A DNA stretch of 64,000 nucleotides from Chitinophaga rupis (GCF_900109685.1 NZ_FOBB01000004.1:220117-284116), one strand, 5' to 3'. Counted from the stretch's first letter, positions 50,851-61,100 are shown. The notes: generated by a model from the sequence alone, not told the origin. Numbers and translations are program-made.

Positions 50851-51387
50851 ATGATCCTGTCTGATACACGTATCCTCGAAGAAATTGAAAAGGGCACTAT
50901 TGTTATTTCGCCTTACGACCGGAAATTCCTGGGCACAAATTCTTATGATGTGCACCTGGGGAAATACCTTGCTACCTATAAGGACCGGGTGCTGGATGCG
51001 CGGGCGCATAATGAAATTGAGCATTTTGAGATACCGGCAGAAGGATTTGTGCTGCAGCCGGGTACGTTGTATTTAGGCGTTACGGAGGAGTATACGGAAA
51101 CGCATGCGCATGTGCCTTTCCTGGAGGGTAAGAGCAGCACCGGGCGCTTAGGGATCGATATTCATGCTACAGCCGGTAAAGGGGATGTGGGTTTCTGTAA
51201 TACCTGGACGCTGGAGATCTCCTGCGCACAGCCGGTGAGGATCTATGCAGGCATGCCGATCGGGCAGCTGATCTATTTTGTGGTGGAGGGAGAAGTAAAG
51301 ACGTTTTATAATAAGAAGGGGAATGCGAAGTATAATGGGAGAACGGTGAGGCCGGTGGAGAGTATGATGTGGAAGAATGAGTTTTAA
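50851..51387 (+). CDS. dcd: dCTP deaminase
   Basis: 178 residues. Converts dCTP to dUTP for thymidylate synthesis, cytoplasmic homotrimer. ILSDTRILEEIEKGTIVI at the start, PYDRKFLGTNSYDVHLG, and the substrate and catalytic region LEGKSSTGRLGIDIHATAGK with the catalytic Glu in FLEGKS, then FCNTWTLEIS and GMPIGQLIYF. Length and order are typical. Confidence 0.96.
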   Translation: MILSDTRILEEIEKGTIVISPYDRKFLGTNSYDVHLGKYLATYKDRVLDARAHNEIEHFEIPAEGFVLQPGTLYLGVTEEYTETHAHVPFLEGKSSTGRLGIDIHATAGKGDVGFCNTWTLEISCAQPVRIYAGMPIGQLIYFVVEGEVKTFYNKKGNAKYNGRTVRPVESMMWKNEF

Positions 51388-51409
51388 AGGTTCTTCATCT
51401 TTCTTTTTT

Positions 51410-51549
51410 CCCGCAGGTTCGAAGACGAACTGCGCCCGCCTGTTTGGATGGCTATTGGGCGTTTGGTTGTCGTGGGGGCTGCGGGAATTTTTTTGGGCGG
51501 TATCAAGCGTGGCGCGCCGGGCAAAGGTTCGTCTTTCGAAACCTGCGGG
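51410..51549. repeat. 140 bp element bounded by 21-23 bp inverted repeats
   Basis: CCCGCAGGTTCGAAGACGAA plus C (51410-51430) faces a reverse-complement arm at 51527-51549 that differs only by two single-base insertions. It begins 23 nt after the dcd stop. The interior is GC-rich with no convincing gene. It resembles a small non-autonomous inverted-repeat element; no target-site duplication is obvious. Confidence 0.65.
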
Positions 51550-51565
51550 AGGCGGAGGATGAAGA

Positions 51566-51637
51566 CCTTTGTGGTGGGGGTGCGGAGGAGTAGGTTGGAG
51601 GCCTTTGTGTTGGGGGTGCGGAGGAGGAGGTTGGAGG
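51566..51637 (+). repeat. Two tandem copies of a 36 bp unit
   Basis: CCTTTGTGGTGGGGGTGCGG and on (51566-51601), then 51602-51637 with two substitutions; a third copy starts CCTTTT and stops. The unit length is a multiple of three, so open frames cross it, but their translations are Arg/Leu-rich and low in complexity. Downstream, TTTCTTTACTGCATACTT is itself doubled near 51.70 kb. The whole 51388-51760 interval holds no supportable gene. Confidence 0.8.
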
Positions 51638-51760
51638 CCTTTTTTACTACACTATTGCTTTATTACGCTACCTCTTGACAACACATTTCTTTACTGCATA
51701 CTTTTCTTTACTGCATACTTTCTTGTATTACATTTATTCCTTTACTACGCTTAGGCTGCT

Positions 51761-52198
51761 TTACTGTGCCATTACTTCCTGCCATTGGGTTTCGAGTTCG
51801 GGGTTGTTGGGCCAGCCGCCGCTTTCTTTCATAGCGATGATGAGGTAACGTTTGGCTTCTTCGAGGGAGGCTGCGCTTCCGCGTACGGTTGCGCCGGGCC
51901 AGGGGGCCTTTTCGGAGGGCATCAGGTATTCAAAGTAGATCTCTTTTTGTCCCAGGCAGCTGATGATGACCCACCAGGTGGAATAGGCATCGTCGTTGGT
52001 TAAGAGTACCAGGCGGTCGTGCGAGGTAAGGCCCCAGAGTGGTGTTCCGGGGAAGGTTTTGTTGATCAGCTCCAGGAAGGCTAACATCGTGTAGCCGATC
52101 TCGGCCCATACCGGGCTGTTGGCATCATTCACCAATGCTGAATATACGGCTTCCAGGGATTGCTGTTTTTGTAGTGAGCATCTCGTTATAGGCATCAA
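51761..52198 (-). CDS. Protein of unknown function
   Basis: 145 residues, soluble, with no signal peptide or membrane helix. It contains Trp-rich stretches (STWWVIISCLGQKEIYFEYL) and a helical C-terminus (EEAKRYLIIAMKESGGW). The family is not recognised. ATG 52198 is the first in frame. It is on the same strand as xseB, 81 nt downstream, and may be transcribed with it. Confidence 0.7.
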   Translation of the reverse strand: MMPITRCSLQKQQSLEAVYSALVNDANSPVWAEIGYTMLAFLELINKTFPGTPLWGLTSHDRLVLLTNDDAYSTWWVIISCLGQKEIYFEYLMPSEKAPWPGATVRGSAASLEEAKRYLIIAMKESGGWPNNPELETQWQEVMAQ

Positions 52199-52279
52199 AT
52201 AGGATTTGGTTGGTTCTTAATGGTTGATTTACACAAAATAGTATTTCTTGGGTTGGTTTTAAAATTTGAAGCAGGTTTT

Positions 52280-52504
52280 TTATTTACTGCCGGCATTATG
52301 CTGCTCCATTTGTTTAATGATGTTGGTTACCTCTGCCTCTGTTGAGCGTAACTTTTGCTGGCAAAATTCAATGAGCACGGCGGCCCGTTTTACTTTCTCG
52401 GCCAAAATATCAACAGGTACGGATCCGGTTTCGATATCGGCGGCGATGGCCCTTAATTCATTGTAGGCAGCTTCATATGTCAAATGCTGTTCCATTGGTT
52501 TCAT
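52280..52504 (-). CDS. xseB: Exodeoxyribonuclease VII small subunit
   Basis: 74 residues. YEAAYNELRAIAADIETGSV and LAEKVKRAAVLIEFCQQKLR are the XseB coiled-coil signature. Its start overlaps the xseA end by 32 nt, and it forms the small-subunit clusters of the nuclease. ATG 52504 or the in-frame ATG 52495 may be used. Confidence 0.93.
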   Translation of the reverse strand: MKPMEQHLTYEAAYNELRAIAADIETGSVPVDILAEKVKRAAVLIEFCQQKLRSTEAEVTNIIKQMEQHNAGSK

Positions 52505-53912
52505 TTTTTGCGGTGACAGTGGCGTTGAGCGTGGCGCTGTTCAATACTACCTGGATGTTGCTGCCGGGCTTGATGGTATCCGGATTAGCCGTTACTTTAC
52601 CATCCTGGTACACCAGGGCAAAACCCCGTTTTAAAATGCTGGCAGGGCTCATTAAGCGGAAAACGGTTTTGTGATGTTCCAGCTCACTGCGTTTGTTTTG
52701 AAAATACATCCGGTTGAAGGATGTAATATTAGCTGTTATATTTTCCAGCTCATTCCGTTTATGCGCTACCATGATGGTAGGTTTTGACAGTACCTGGCCG
52801 GATACTGTCAGCAGCTCCCTGTGTTTGCTTAACAGGATGGATTGCGTGGTATTGATGACGGTTTGGTTATAACCCTGCAGCTGATCCTTATGCCTAGACA
52901 ACATGGTGCGGGCCTGGTTCACGATCATGCTATTGAGGGCTGATAAAGACTGGGAGCGGGCAGAGAACAATTGCTGCGACTTTATCAGGATAGTCTTTTG
53001 CAGATTGATCACTTCATCTTCAAATGCCTTATTGTGGGCAATAATGAACTCTGCTGCTTTGGTAGGCGTTTTGGTAGGGCTGTGCGCCATAAGGTCTACC
53101 ACGGTTTCATTTTTCTGGTGGCCGATACCGGTAATAATGGGTATTGGAAACCGGGCCACTGTTTTACCTAAACGGTAGGTATCAAAAATGAGGAAATCTG
53201 TTTGGGCGCCTCCTCCCCTGATGATCACTACTGCATCGTAAGGCGTGCCTGTATTAAAAATATCTATGAGGCGCTGTTGCAGCAGCTCCGCTTTTTCTTC
53301 ACCCTGTACCGCCGTGAAGTATGGATGAATGATAAACCGGTATCCGAAACGGTTATTGTCCAGCGTATGCTTAAAATCCTGGTAACCGGCGGAGTTGCCG
53401 GAGGATACTACAGCTACCTGCTGGATGACGCAGTTTAATGCCAACCGGTTATTGCGGGTAATGTATTGGTCGCCGGCTTTCTGAATGAATTCAGGGTTTT
53501 CTGTCAGCAGCCTGGCTAATACCGCCTGTTTCTGCTGTTCCAGTAAACCGATGGTGAAATTGGCGTCTATATCCAGTACCGTTATCTGCAGGCCATATTG
53601 GTTGTGATAGTTCACGGATACCTTTACCAATACATTGATACCGTTCTGAAATACCTGGCCGGTGATACGCTCAAAATCTTTGATCTTATCGGCGCCGGCG
53701 CCCCAGGCTACAGCGGCTACTTTTGCAATGATGCCGGCAGTGCCTTCCTGTTTTTCTACCAGGTCAAAGTAGTGATAGCCTTTTTGCTGGTAGTAAGAGT
53801 AGTTGGTAATGTCTGCAATGATCCAATACGTTTGCCCGGCAAACACATTGTTGATGGCTTGCTGGATCCTGTTGGTAAGGTCAGATAATCTGATGGGCGG
53901 TGTATTGGACAT
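52473..53912 (-). CDS. xseA: Exodeoxyribonuclease VII large subunit
   Basis: 479 residues. An N-terminal OB-fold (IRLSDLTNRIQQAINNVF, YWIIADITNYSYY) is followed by the nuclease domain with AVVSSGNSAGYQDF, VVIIRGGGAQTDFLIFD and RFPIPIITGIGHQKNETVVDLMAH, then a long coiled coil and a C-terminal segment ILKRGFALVYQDGKV. It degrades single-stranded DNA from both ends with XseB. Metabolically a housekeeping gene and the last before an AT-richer region. Confidence 0.96.
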   Translation of the reverse strand: MSNTPPIRLSDLTNRIQQAINNVFAGQTYWIIADITNYSYYQQKGYHYFDLVEKQEGTAGIIAKVAAVAWGAGADKIKDFERITGQVFQNGINVLVKVSVNYHNQYGLQITVLDIDANFTIGLLEQQKQAVLARLLTENPEFIQKAGDQYITRNNRLALNCVIQQVAVVSSGNSAGYQDFKHTLDNNRFGYRFIIHPYFTAVQGEEKAELLQQRLIDIFNTGTPYDAVVIIRGGGAQTDFLIFDTYRLGKTVARFPIPIITGIGHQKNETVVDLMAHSPTKTPTKAAEFIIAHNKAFEDEVINLQKTILIKSQQLFSARSQSLSALNSMIVNQARTMLSRHKDQLQGYNQTVINTTQSILLSKHRELLTVSGQVLSKPTIMVAHKRNELENITANITSFNRMYFQNKRSELEHHKTVFRLMSPASILKRGFALVYQDGKVTANPDTIKPGSNIQVVLNSATLNATVTAKNETNGTAFDI

Positions 53913-54100
53913 GTACTCTAAAGGTTGTTGGCATTCTGCGAGTACAAATAAAAGCGTTTTTATTGGAAGTATGGGGATCAGTTTGATATGATATAGGATG
54001 CCAGCATGGTAGCTATTTATTTTTTTCTTATATTTAAATCGATTTTGACCAATTTAGATTGAAGGCCCCTATTCTTATTTACCCTAAAATATTAATCCCT

Positions 54101-55447
54101 ATGAATTGGTCATTTAGAAAATCCACGAATGCAATATCCTCCTTTGAAATGACTCATCCCGGCACTAATAAAAAAGATACGCGTACCTACGTTAATTTGC
54201 GTGCTGATGGTATTTACTACAGAAAAAAGATTACGGGTGATATTTCCTACACACCATCACAGCCCCATACTTATTATCAACAGGGAGATGATAATATAAC
54301 ACAACACACTATTACATCTGCTCCGGTTGATCAATTAACAGATATTGATTCTAAAGATTTTATTGATGAATTAAATATCAAGTCTAGCCGATCTTCATAT
54401 TTAAATTGGTTCGGCATTTTACCAGCGATTCTCTTCTGTATTTTTCTTATTGCACATTATAACCGAATTGCTAAAGTCACTTATGACAAAAAATATATTG
54501 TTACCATTAAAGAAGCTAAGACAGGCATAAATATCAGGTTAAATCCAGACAAAAAGAGTGCTGTTGTAGGAGGCGCCCTCGAAGGTGATAAATTTGATCT
54601 CGTTGATTCCACAAATACAAACTGGTATGAAATAAATCATGGGGGAATGAATGCGTATGTTTCCAGGGAATTTGCGGCCATAGATTCTTTAAACATCAAT
54701 AAACGCACCTATTCTGGCTTTGAGGTAGAATCAGATAGCTTCATAAAGTGGTTCTTAGCTGGCATGTTATTCTTCTCTTTGCTTTGTTATCAATTAAAAA
54801 AAATTGATAAAAAGAGAATGCTAACTGAGATATACTACGATATGGATGAAAGTATTGCGGAAGTATATGAAAAGTTTATAGTGCATTTTAGCGAACTTAC
54901 CCAAAGTAAAAGAGTATGGCAATATTTACACTCGCAATATTCGAACAGTTATAAATACAATGCAGGTGCGGGAAAATTGATTACCCGGATAGGGGTAAAA
55001 AGCGTATATAATGACAAAAAACCGTCCTCCACATTTATCACAAACGTAAAGATTCCCAATATTAATCTCCGGAACACACAGCTGTATTTTTTCCCTGAAC
55101 GTTTAATCATCAAGAGAAACAACCATTTTGCTGCGGTATTTTATAAATCTTTAACGATTGATTCCAAAATCACACGTTTTATTGAAGAAGAACCCCTTTC
55201 CCCGGATGCAATAGTTGTTGGGCATACCTGGAAATACCTGAATAAGAATGGCACTCCTGACAGACGATTCAATGATAACCGGCAGCTTCCGATTTGTTCA
55301 TATTCTGAGTATACCATACGATCAAATTCCGGTGTACATGAAATAATCACGACTTCTAAACGCGGAGCATTTGATAGTTTCACACACTTTATTGCGGCAA
55401 TAGGAAAGTTCCAAAACAGGATAGCGAATGCTTTAAGCGAATCCTAA
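54101..55447 (+). CDS. Membrane protein with extracytoplasmic SH3-like domain, unknown function
   Basis: 448 residues from ATG 54101 (an in-frame TTG at 54059 precedes it). Order: a polar N-terminal cytoplasmic region (1-98), membrane helix (about 100-120), a bacterial SH3-like domain (131-194: GINIRLNPDKKSAVVGGALE, TNWYEINHGGMNAYVSREF), a second helix (214-232), then about 215 cytoplasmic residues. The last part contains FFPERLIIKRNNHFAAVFY, VVGHTWKYLNKNGTPDRRF and NRQLPICSYSEYTIRSNSG, which looks like a conserved domain I cannot name. AT-rich compared with xseA. It probably links a cell-wall or periplasmic signal to a cytoplasmic function. Confidence 0.8.
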   Translation: MNWSFRKSTNAISSFEMTHPGTNKKDTRTYVNLRADGIYYRKKITGDISYTPSQPHTYYQQGDDNITQHTITSAPVDQLTDIDSKDFIDELNIKSSRSSYLNWFGILPAILFCIFLIAHYNRIAKVTYDKKYIVTIKEAKTGINIRLNPDKKSAVVGGALEGDKFDLVDSTNTNWYEINHGGMNAYVSREFAAIDSLNINKRTYSGFEVESDSFIKWFLAGMLFFSLLCYQLKKIDKKRMLTEIYYDMDESIAEVYEKFIVHFSELTQSKRVWQYLHSQYSNSYKYNAGAGKLITRIGVKSVYNDKKPSSTFITNVKIPNINLRNTQLYFFPERLIIKRNNHFAAVFYKSLTIDSKITRFIEEEPLSPDAIVVGHTWKYLNKNGTPDRRFNDNRQLPICSYSEYTIRSNSGVHEIITTSKRGAFDSFTHFIAAIGKFQNRIANALSES

Positions 55448-55497
55448 TGATAAGCAACCAGCTTTAAAAATCGGCACTTCATCATTTAAATATAATC

Positions 55498-56056
55498 ATG
55501 ACAAATATTGAATATTTACAAGACTTTATTGGAACAGCTATCAAAAGCCTGGAAGGTGTTCAAGCTAAGGGGGCAAATGAATATTCCTTCGACATTAACT
55601 GTTCAGATCTTGAGGATTTCAACTTTATAGATATCAGACAAGCTGAAAAATTTAAGAAAATTTTTGACAGATTAAAAGAAAGAATGGCCCTGCATTATAC
55701 TGGTTTGAAATCATATCAGATACTGAAGGTTTACGGATAATTGAAGCTTTAAATAGCTACAAGGCATCTACTGAGAGAAAGGCTACTCCCGCCCTAAAAT
55801 CTAAAATAGATCATAGTTCAAAAGTTCTGTATGTTGGTAAAGTAAAAGGGGTTTTCTGGGGCCGGCTTATACAGCACCTGGGCTTCTTTAAAGTGAAGGC
55901 TACACAAGGCCTTCAATTATTTTACTGGACCAAAGGCCTACCGCTACATTTAAGGGTTAACGTATTAGAATTTGATAGCAACATGGCTGAGCTTATGTGT
56001 GTACTTGAATACTCACTTGCCCAAAGCTTAACCCGTTAATCGGCAAACATAAATAA
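55498..56056 (+). pseudogene. GIY-YIG-like protein gene broken by two frameshifts
   Basis: ATG 55498 opens 80 codons ending at 55740. From about 55690 the next frame continues without a stop for 115 codons (ALYWFEIISDTEGLRIIEAL, then SKVLYVGKVKGVFWGRLIQH and LGFFKV) to TAA at 56038. Near 56023 a third frame gives LNPLIGKHK and stops at 56056. Adding one base near 55692 and one A to CCCAAAGC near 56022 restores one protein of about 185 residues. LYVGKVKG...RLIQHLG and the closing LNPLIGKH are the GIY-YIG nuclease-fold pattern. Either a decayed gene or two read errors; the second lies in a short A run. Confidence 0.75.
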
Positions 56057-56367
56057 CATTATTAATAAAGCTTATTCATTCACATGAGTACGAATTAACT
56101 ACATTCGACTAGGGCTCACTAAGGAAAAACATGGCATTCAGGCTCCCTCCATTCCGTTTGGGAAGGGCATTTAAGATGGAATTTTTTGAATAGATAAAGA
56201 CCAGGCTGATCTAAGGGGTCTTGTATCGTCTGTCTAGGAATTATTTCTTTACTAATATTTTTAGTATATTTACTAAAAAAACCATTGAACGAGAGGCCTA
56301 TGGCCTTCTCAGATGATGCTATTGTGCCAAAAGCCGTAAAAGTTAATACCTACTAAAAATTGTTGCC
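56057..56367. other. Non-coding gap with an A/T palindrome
   Basis: No supportable gene. It contains TTTAGTAtattTACTAAA near 56260-56278, a 7 bp-arm palindrome that may be an operator or weak terminator, and an 18-codon ORF (starting about 56300, MAFSDDAIVPKAVKV) too short to judge. Composition is AT-rich like the flanks. Confidence 0.4.
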
Positions 56368-56712
56368 ATGTTGAATTTTGCCATTGTAAAAGATCTGATC
56401 ACAAAACACGTGGAAGTTAGAGAACAACTCAATTTGCTGGCCATTGCCGGTGTTCAGATCGATGCATTTGATCAGCTAAACTTATTTGATATTGCTTTAG
56501 ATGTTATTGGCTTTCCAAAAGACAATACCCAGGGAATAGATTTTGAAGAACTCCATGAAATACATTCCAACGGCACTGCATTTAGCAGGGATAAATGGGA
56601 CTTTATTGTTTTTGAATTACAAAAGGAGGATATAGATGCTTTTGTAAAACAGTTGTATGCGGAGTATGATGAGCTGATATTGGAGCGGCCGCATTTATTT
56701 GTGAGAGAGTGA
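56368..56712 (+). CDS. Small acidic cytoplasmic protein of unknown function
   Basis: 114 residues, no signal or membrane segment, net acidic. The start FAIVKDLITKHVEVREQLNL and the FDQLNLFDIALDVIGFPKDN core suggest a conserved helical family. In size, charge and isolation it recalls immunity proteins left beside lost polymorphic toxins, but no toxin gene is present. That reading is inference only. Confidence 0.65.
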   Translation: MLNFAIVKDLITKHVEVREQLNLLAIAGVQIDAFDQLNLFDIALDVIGFPKDNTQGIDFEELHEIHSNGTAFSRDKWDFIVFELQKEDIDAFVKQLYAEYDELILERPHLFVRE

Positions 56713-57168
56713 TGTGGATATGGCTATTGTTAACCGCTGATTAATCTTATATAGCTAAAGAAGGTTTTACTAATGCTTATGAAAACAATGGAGACCAGAG
56801 ATCCCGCATCAGAAAAATCCTGTTATTATATAAAGCAGCATTGAGTTCACACCGCTGGTCATGATATCTGATGATTATGTAAATTCCTGCTTCCCAATAC
56901 GAGTGCTTGCTATGAAGGTGACCAGGGCCGGGATATTAATGAATGCCAGGATGGGAATGTGTGCTTGGCGGCAACGGCATCACCCGTACACGAACCCGGC
57001 AGCAAACAATAATTGTCTGAAACAGCTTTAATATAAATATCCTACCCCTGCCGTCCTATTGCAGCGCCATGGCTTAATTTGTACTATCAGAGCCAATATC
57101 TTTTGTGACCGGATTTTTTTAATGCGCTGCTGTTCCCTCAAGCCGTAGCGCAGCCAATTTTAACACTT
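56713..57168. other. 456 bp gap without a supportable gene
   Basis: Short open frames of up to about 40 codons occur near 56.9-57.0 kb in two frames, without a start signal or recognisable sequence. It may be decayed coding DNA. The last 100 bp should contain the promoter of the downstream AraC gene; TATCTTTT near 57.10 kb is a one-mismatch -7 candidate. Confidence 0.4.
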
Positions 57169-58170
57169 ATGCAAATATCGAATACCCCTCAGCAGGTGCA
57201 TGATACTGGTGAAGCCGTACCGGTACCCAAAGTGCTTAAAGAACGCCTGGTATCCTGGGCTACTATCATTTGTAAAGAATACGACTTTGGTAACATCATT
57301 ATACAAGAATTAAAAACAGCAGACTATAATATTTACATTACTGTTTTTAATATTACCAAACCGGTAAAGCTTTACGTTTGCTGGGAAAAGCCTACCGTGG
57401 CCCTGCAGTACACCCGGGAAGGTGAGATCATATGCCGGTTAAACAACCGGGATAAGGTACTGCTGGAAGCATCCCGCTACCACCTCTTTTACCTGACCAA
57501 CGGCTCCTATTCCCTGCACCCTCCCTGTGGTATCAGTGAGTCTATGCATATAGAAATAGGGCCTGCTTACCTGAAAGACCTGCTCTCCGCACACACCCCA
57601 CTGCAAAAAATGATGCAGAACTTGTACGATGCCAACACCACCGGCGGCGTATTATTCCCCGCCCGGATGAACGGGAAAGTTAAAAACATACTGCATGAGA
57701 TATACCAGAGCAATAAAACCGGCCATTCCCTGTACCTGGAAATGAAGGCTCACATCTACCGGCTGTTAAGCGCCTACGACGAGGAAATTACCCTCACCCA
57801 TTACTTAGACAGTATACAAGCCTCCAAAACTGCCAAAACCATCCTGGCCGTTAAACATTATATTATTGAGTATCCTCATATCCATGAGTGCAGCCTGGAT
57901 AGCCTGGCGAAACGGTTTACCATCAGCCCTTCAGCCTTAAAGGTGAATTTTAAAAAGCAATGCGATATATCCCTGGGTGATTTTGTACAGCAGCAGTGCA
58001 TTTTAAAAGCCCTGCAATTAGTGCTGCTGGACATAGATGCCATACGAGATATTGCCCTGCAGTTAGGCTATACGGATGTGTCTAACTTCTCCCGGGCTTT
58101 CCGCAATTACATGGGCTGCTCCCCTAACGAAATGCGGCTGTACCCGGAAAGGTATAAGAACGGGGTTTAA
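57169..58170 (+). CDS. AraC-family transcriptional regulator (PchR-like arrangement)
   Basis: 333 residues. A 200-residue N-terminal sensory region with a cupin-like segment (TREGEIICRLNNRDKVLLEA, YHLFYLTNGSYSL) is followed by two helix-turn-helix motifs: LAKRFTISPSALKVNFKKQC and IALQLGYTDVSNFSRAFRNY, then MGCSPNEMR. The layout resembles PchR-type regulators that control TonB-dependent uptake genes. It is convergent with the SusC-like gene, with 18 nt between stops, which suggests, without proving, that it regulates that gene. Confidence 0.88.
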   Translation: MQISNTPQQVHDTGEAVPVPKVLKERLVSWATIICKEYDFGNIIIQELKTADYNIYITVFNITKPVKLYVCWEKPTVALQYTREGEIICRLNNRDKVLLEASRYHLFYLTNGSYSLHPPCGISESMHIEIGPAYLKDLLSAHTPLQKMMQNLYDANTTGGVLFPARMNGKVKNILHEIYQSNKTGHSLYLEMKAHIYRLLSAYDEEITLTHYLDSIQASKTAKTILAVKHYIIEYPHIHECSLDSLAKRFTISPSALKVNFKKQCDISLGDFVQQQCILKALQLVLLDIDAIRDIALQLGYTDVSNFSRAFRNYMGCSPNEMRLYPERYKNGV

Positions 58171-58188
58171 CCTGAATGATCCATTATT

Positions 58189-61100
58189 TTAAAAAGCGAG
58201 GTTAGCACCCAGTGAGATCATCTTTAACGGGGGCAGCGACACTGCGCTTTTTGTTTCTGGATCCAGCCCCTTATAACGCGTAACAGTTAACAGGTTTTGC
58301 GCATGTATAAAGCAGGTAAGCTTTGCGTCATAACCTCCCGGTTTATTGAAAGTATATGACAGTGAAAGGTTCTTTAACCTTATATAAGAAGCATCGCCAT
58401 AAACAGCAGTGCTGAACATGCCATTTATATAAGACGCGTTAGTTTCTTTAGTCCAGACGCTACTTGCCTTGGATATGCTGGTAATATCACCTGTTTTATG
58501 CCATGCATTCAGCACAGCTGCCGGCTGGTTGCCGGTATTGGCTATGCTGCTGAATTGCCCGGGCTGATCTCCCCAATTATACAACGGGCCTTGCTGCTTA
58601 ACGAACTGAAAAAATACATCCAGCGCAAACGTCTTATAGGTAATCTGGTTATGTAGCCCCCCGTAAAAACGCGGGCCCAGATCTATGTTAACCACCCGGT
58701 CTTCCGGTTCTCCTAAAGTACCCGCCGCAAGTATTTCACCTTTCCGGTTAAATATGCGGTTTAGTCCTGTTTCCGGATCAACACCGGCAAACTGATACGC
58801 ACGCACCAGATTAACCGGCTGCCTTACTGCATAGTCATATTTAAAGGAGCTATTCTCCAGATCATTAAAGGCCAGCAACCTGGTTTGGGGAATAGTTAAA
58901 CTAACCTCAGCGCTCCATTTACATTTGCCAACAGGTATTTCTGTTGCCTGTATCTCCAGCTCCCAGCCCGTATTCTGCACCAGGGCGCTAAGGCTGCGCG
59001 GAAATGCCGGCTGCCCGGTTACCGTAGATTCCGTATAATCCAGTAGGCGGTTTGAAGAACGGTTATGATAGTAGGTTACTCCTATCAGCAGCCTGTCAGC
59101 CCAGAAGCCCAGATCCAGCCCGGGTGAAAACTTGCTGATCTCTTCCCATTGCTGTTGCGGCCTGTTGCCAAGAAGCGTACTGGACGCAAAGGTTTCCTCT
59201 TCCAATACTCCATCATTACCGGTGAAGCAATAAGCAGCTCTTAATTTGCCAAAGCTCAAAAAAGGCAGCATACGCTGCACCGGCTTTTCTTTCGTAAAAA
59301 TCCAGGCAGCGGCAGCTGACCCGAAGATATGGGAGCGGTTTGTTTTCCCCATCCGGGAACTACGATCCTGCCTTAGGGAAAGCGATACAATATACCGATC
59401 GCTCCATTTGCCGTTAAAAGCGCCGTATATGGCGCTAAAGCGGTAATAGGCATTATTGTTGCCTGTGTCCTTACTCATTGCAGCAGCAATGTCCGTCATC
59501 TGATCTTCCATGGCAAAACCTTTTCCTTCAATAGCAGTACGAGTGGCATTCTGCTCCTGGAAAGTGTAGCCTATAGCTGCGCTATATGTACTGTTAGGGG
59601 TTGTAGTATGAAAGCTAAGCTGTGGGTCCATAGTCCAGGTATGTAAGCTTGCTGCAGCTACCTGTAGTGTGCTTTGCCGGGAAAAACGTTCCTGCGGCGT
59701 ATAAGCGCTTAGCGGCATGGCCAGCTTATCATTTGCCTGCAGGCGGTTGTAGCCGAATGCGCTGCTGATGTTCACACGCGGAAGAAGCTCATAGCTAAGC
59801 GTAGCTGCGGTAAGCAGGTTGCTGGTGGTGTTATGGTAACGCTGCTTTAGATACGCCAGGGGATTTGTCCATCCGGCATCCCCGTTGGGCAAGGTATCCC
59901 AGTTTAGCGTCCCATCCGCACTCTTTACTGCCGGCGCATTAGGCGCCAGCGACATTGCATCTTTTGTGAGGTCTTCTGCGATCAATGTTGTGTTTCCCTG
60001 CAGGTAATCGGTTGTCAATAACATCTTAAACCTTGTATTTTCAGATCCATGTTCTAGATTAACATGCAGCGATGTTTTACTATCGCCGAGGTCACCGGGG
60101 AAAACCGTAGTTTGACGGTGATGGCCCAGACTTGCGTAGTATTTTGCAAAGCTACCGCCACCGGAAACAGCGGCATGCAGGTTACGGTATTGTGCCGTTC
60201 CGCCTATCAGCTCCTTCTGCCAGTCAGTATAACGTGTGGAATCATAATGGCTAAGGTCCAGATTATTCTGGTCAGCAGAAGTGCTGGCGCCGGGTACCGG
60301 CTTGCCATCATTGCCATAAGCGTCAGCACGTAATTTAAGGTATTGAGTGGTGTTCAACAGCCGCATTTTCCGCGCCACTACACCCCATCCACTTTCTGCA
60401 GTGATGTAATATCTAGGCTTACCTGTTTTACCTTTTTTAGTAGTTATTATAATAGCTCCATTTGCCGCCCGGCTTCCATATAATGCCGCTGCAGCGGCAT
60501 CTTTCAGCACAATCATAGTTTCAATATCTGCCGGGTTAATATATTCCAGCGGGCTTCCTGCCCCGGGCTGCACACCGGCAACATTCAACCCATTACTCCC
60601 CGACCCTCCCTGTATAATTGCGAGGGTGTAAGGCAACCGCGCCGTGAAAACCACACCATCTACTATATAAAGCGGATCATTACTCTTCTGCAAACTATTC
60701 AGTCCCTGTATGCTCACCTTTTGGCCGCTGCCCGGCGAACCCGTCACTTGCTGAATAAACACACCCGACACCCTGCCTGCGAGCGCCTGCAGGGGATTGG
60801 TGACCGGCTGCATGGTAATGTTCTTTGCTTTCACCACAGACAAGTTATAGGTAGAAAAGCGCTGAGAAGTAGGAGCATAGGCTATGACCACGGTTTCGTC
60901 TAAGATGCTTACTGAAGGCTCCAGGGATATAACGATGCTTTTACCGGCGGCCAATACCTCCTTTCTTCTAAAGCCCAAAAGAGCAACGGTTAACGTATCT
61001 GCCGGTTTCACATTGTACAACCTGAACATACCTTTTGCATTCGACACAGCACCCGCCGGCGTTCCTTTTACCTCCACATTAGCCCCCTGTAACACGTTAC

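Noticed and set aside
51448..51678. Open frame across the 140 bp element and the 36 bp tandem repeat
   Set aside because: The translation is Arg/Leu-rich and repetitive, the frame exists because the unit is a multiple of three, and several overlapping frames are equally open.
56880..57015. Two overlapping ORFs of about 35-40 codons
   Set aside because: No start context, no recognisable motif and two competing frames; treated as non-coding or decayed sequence.
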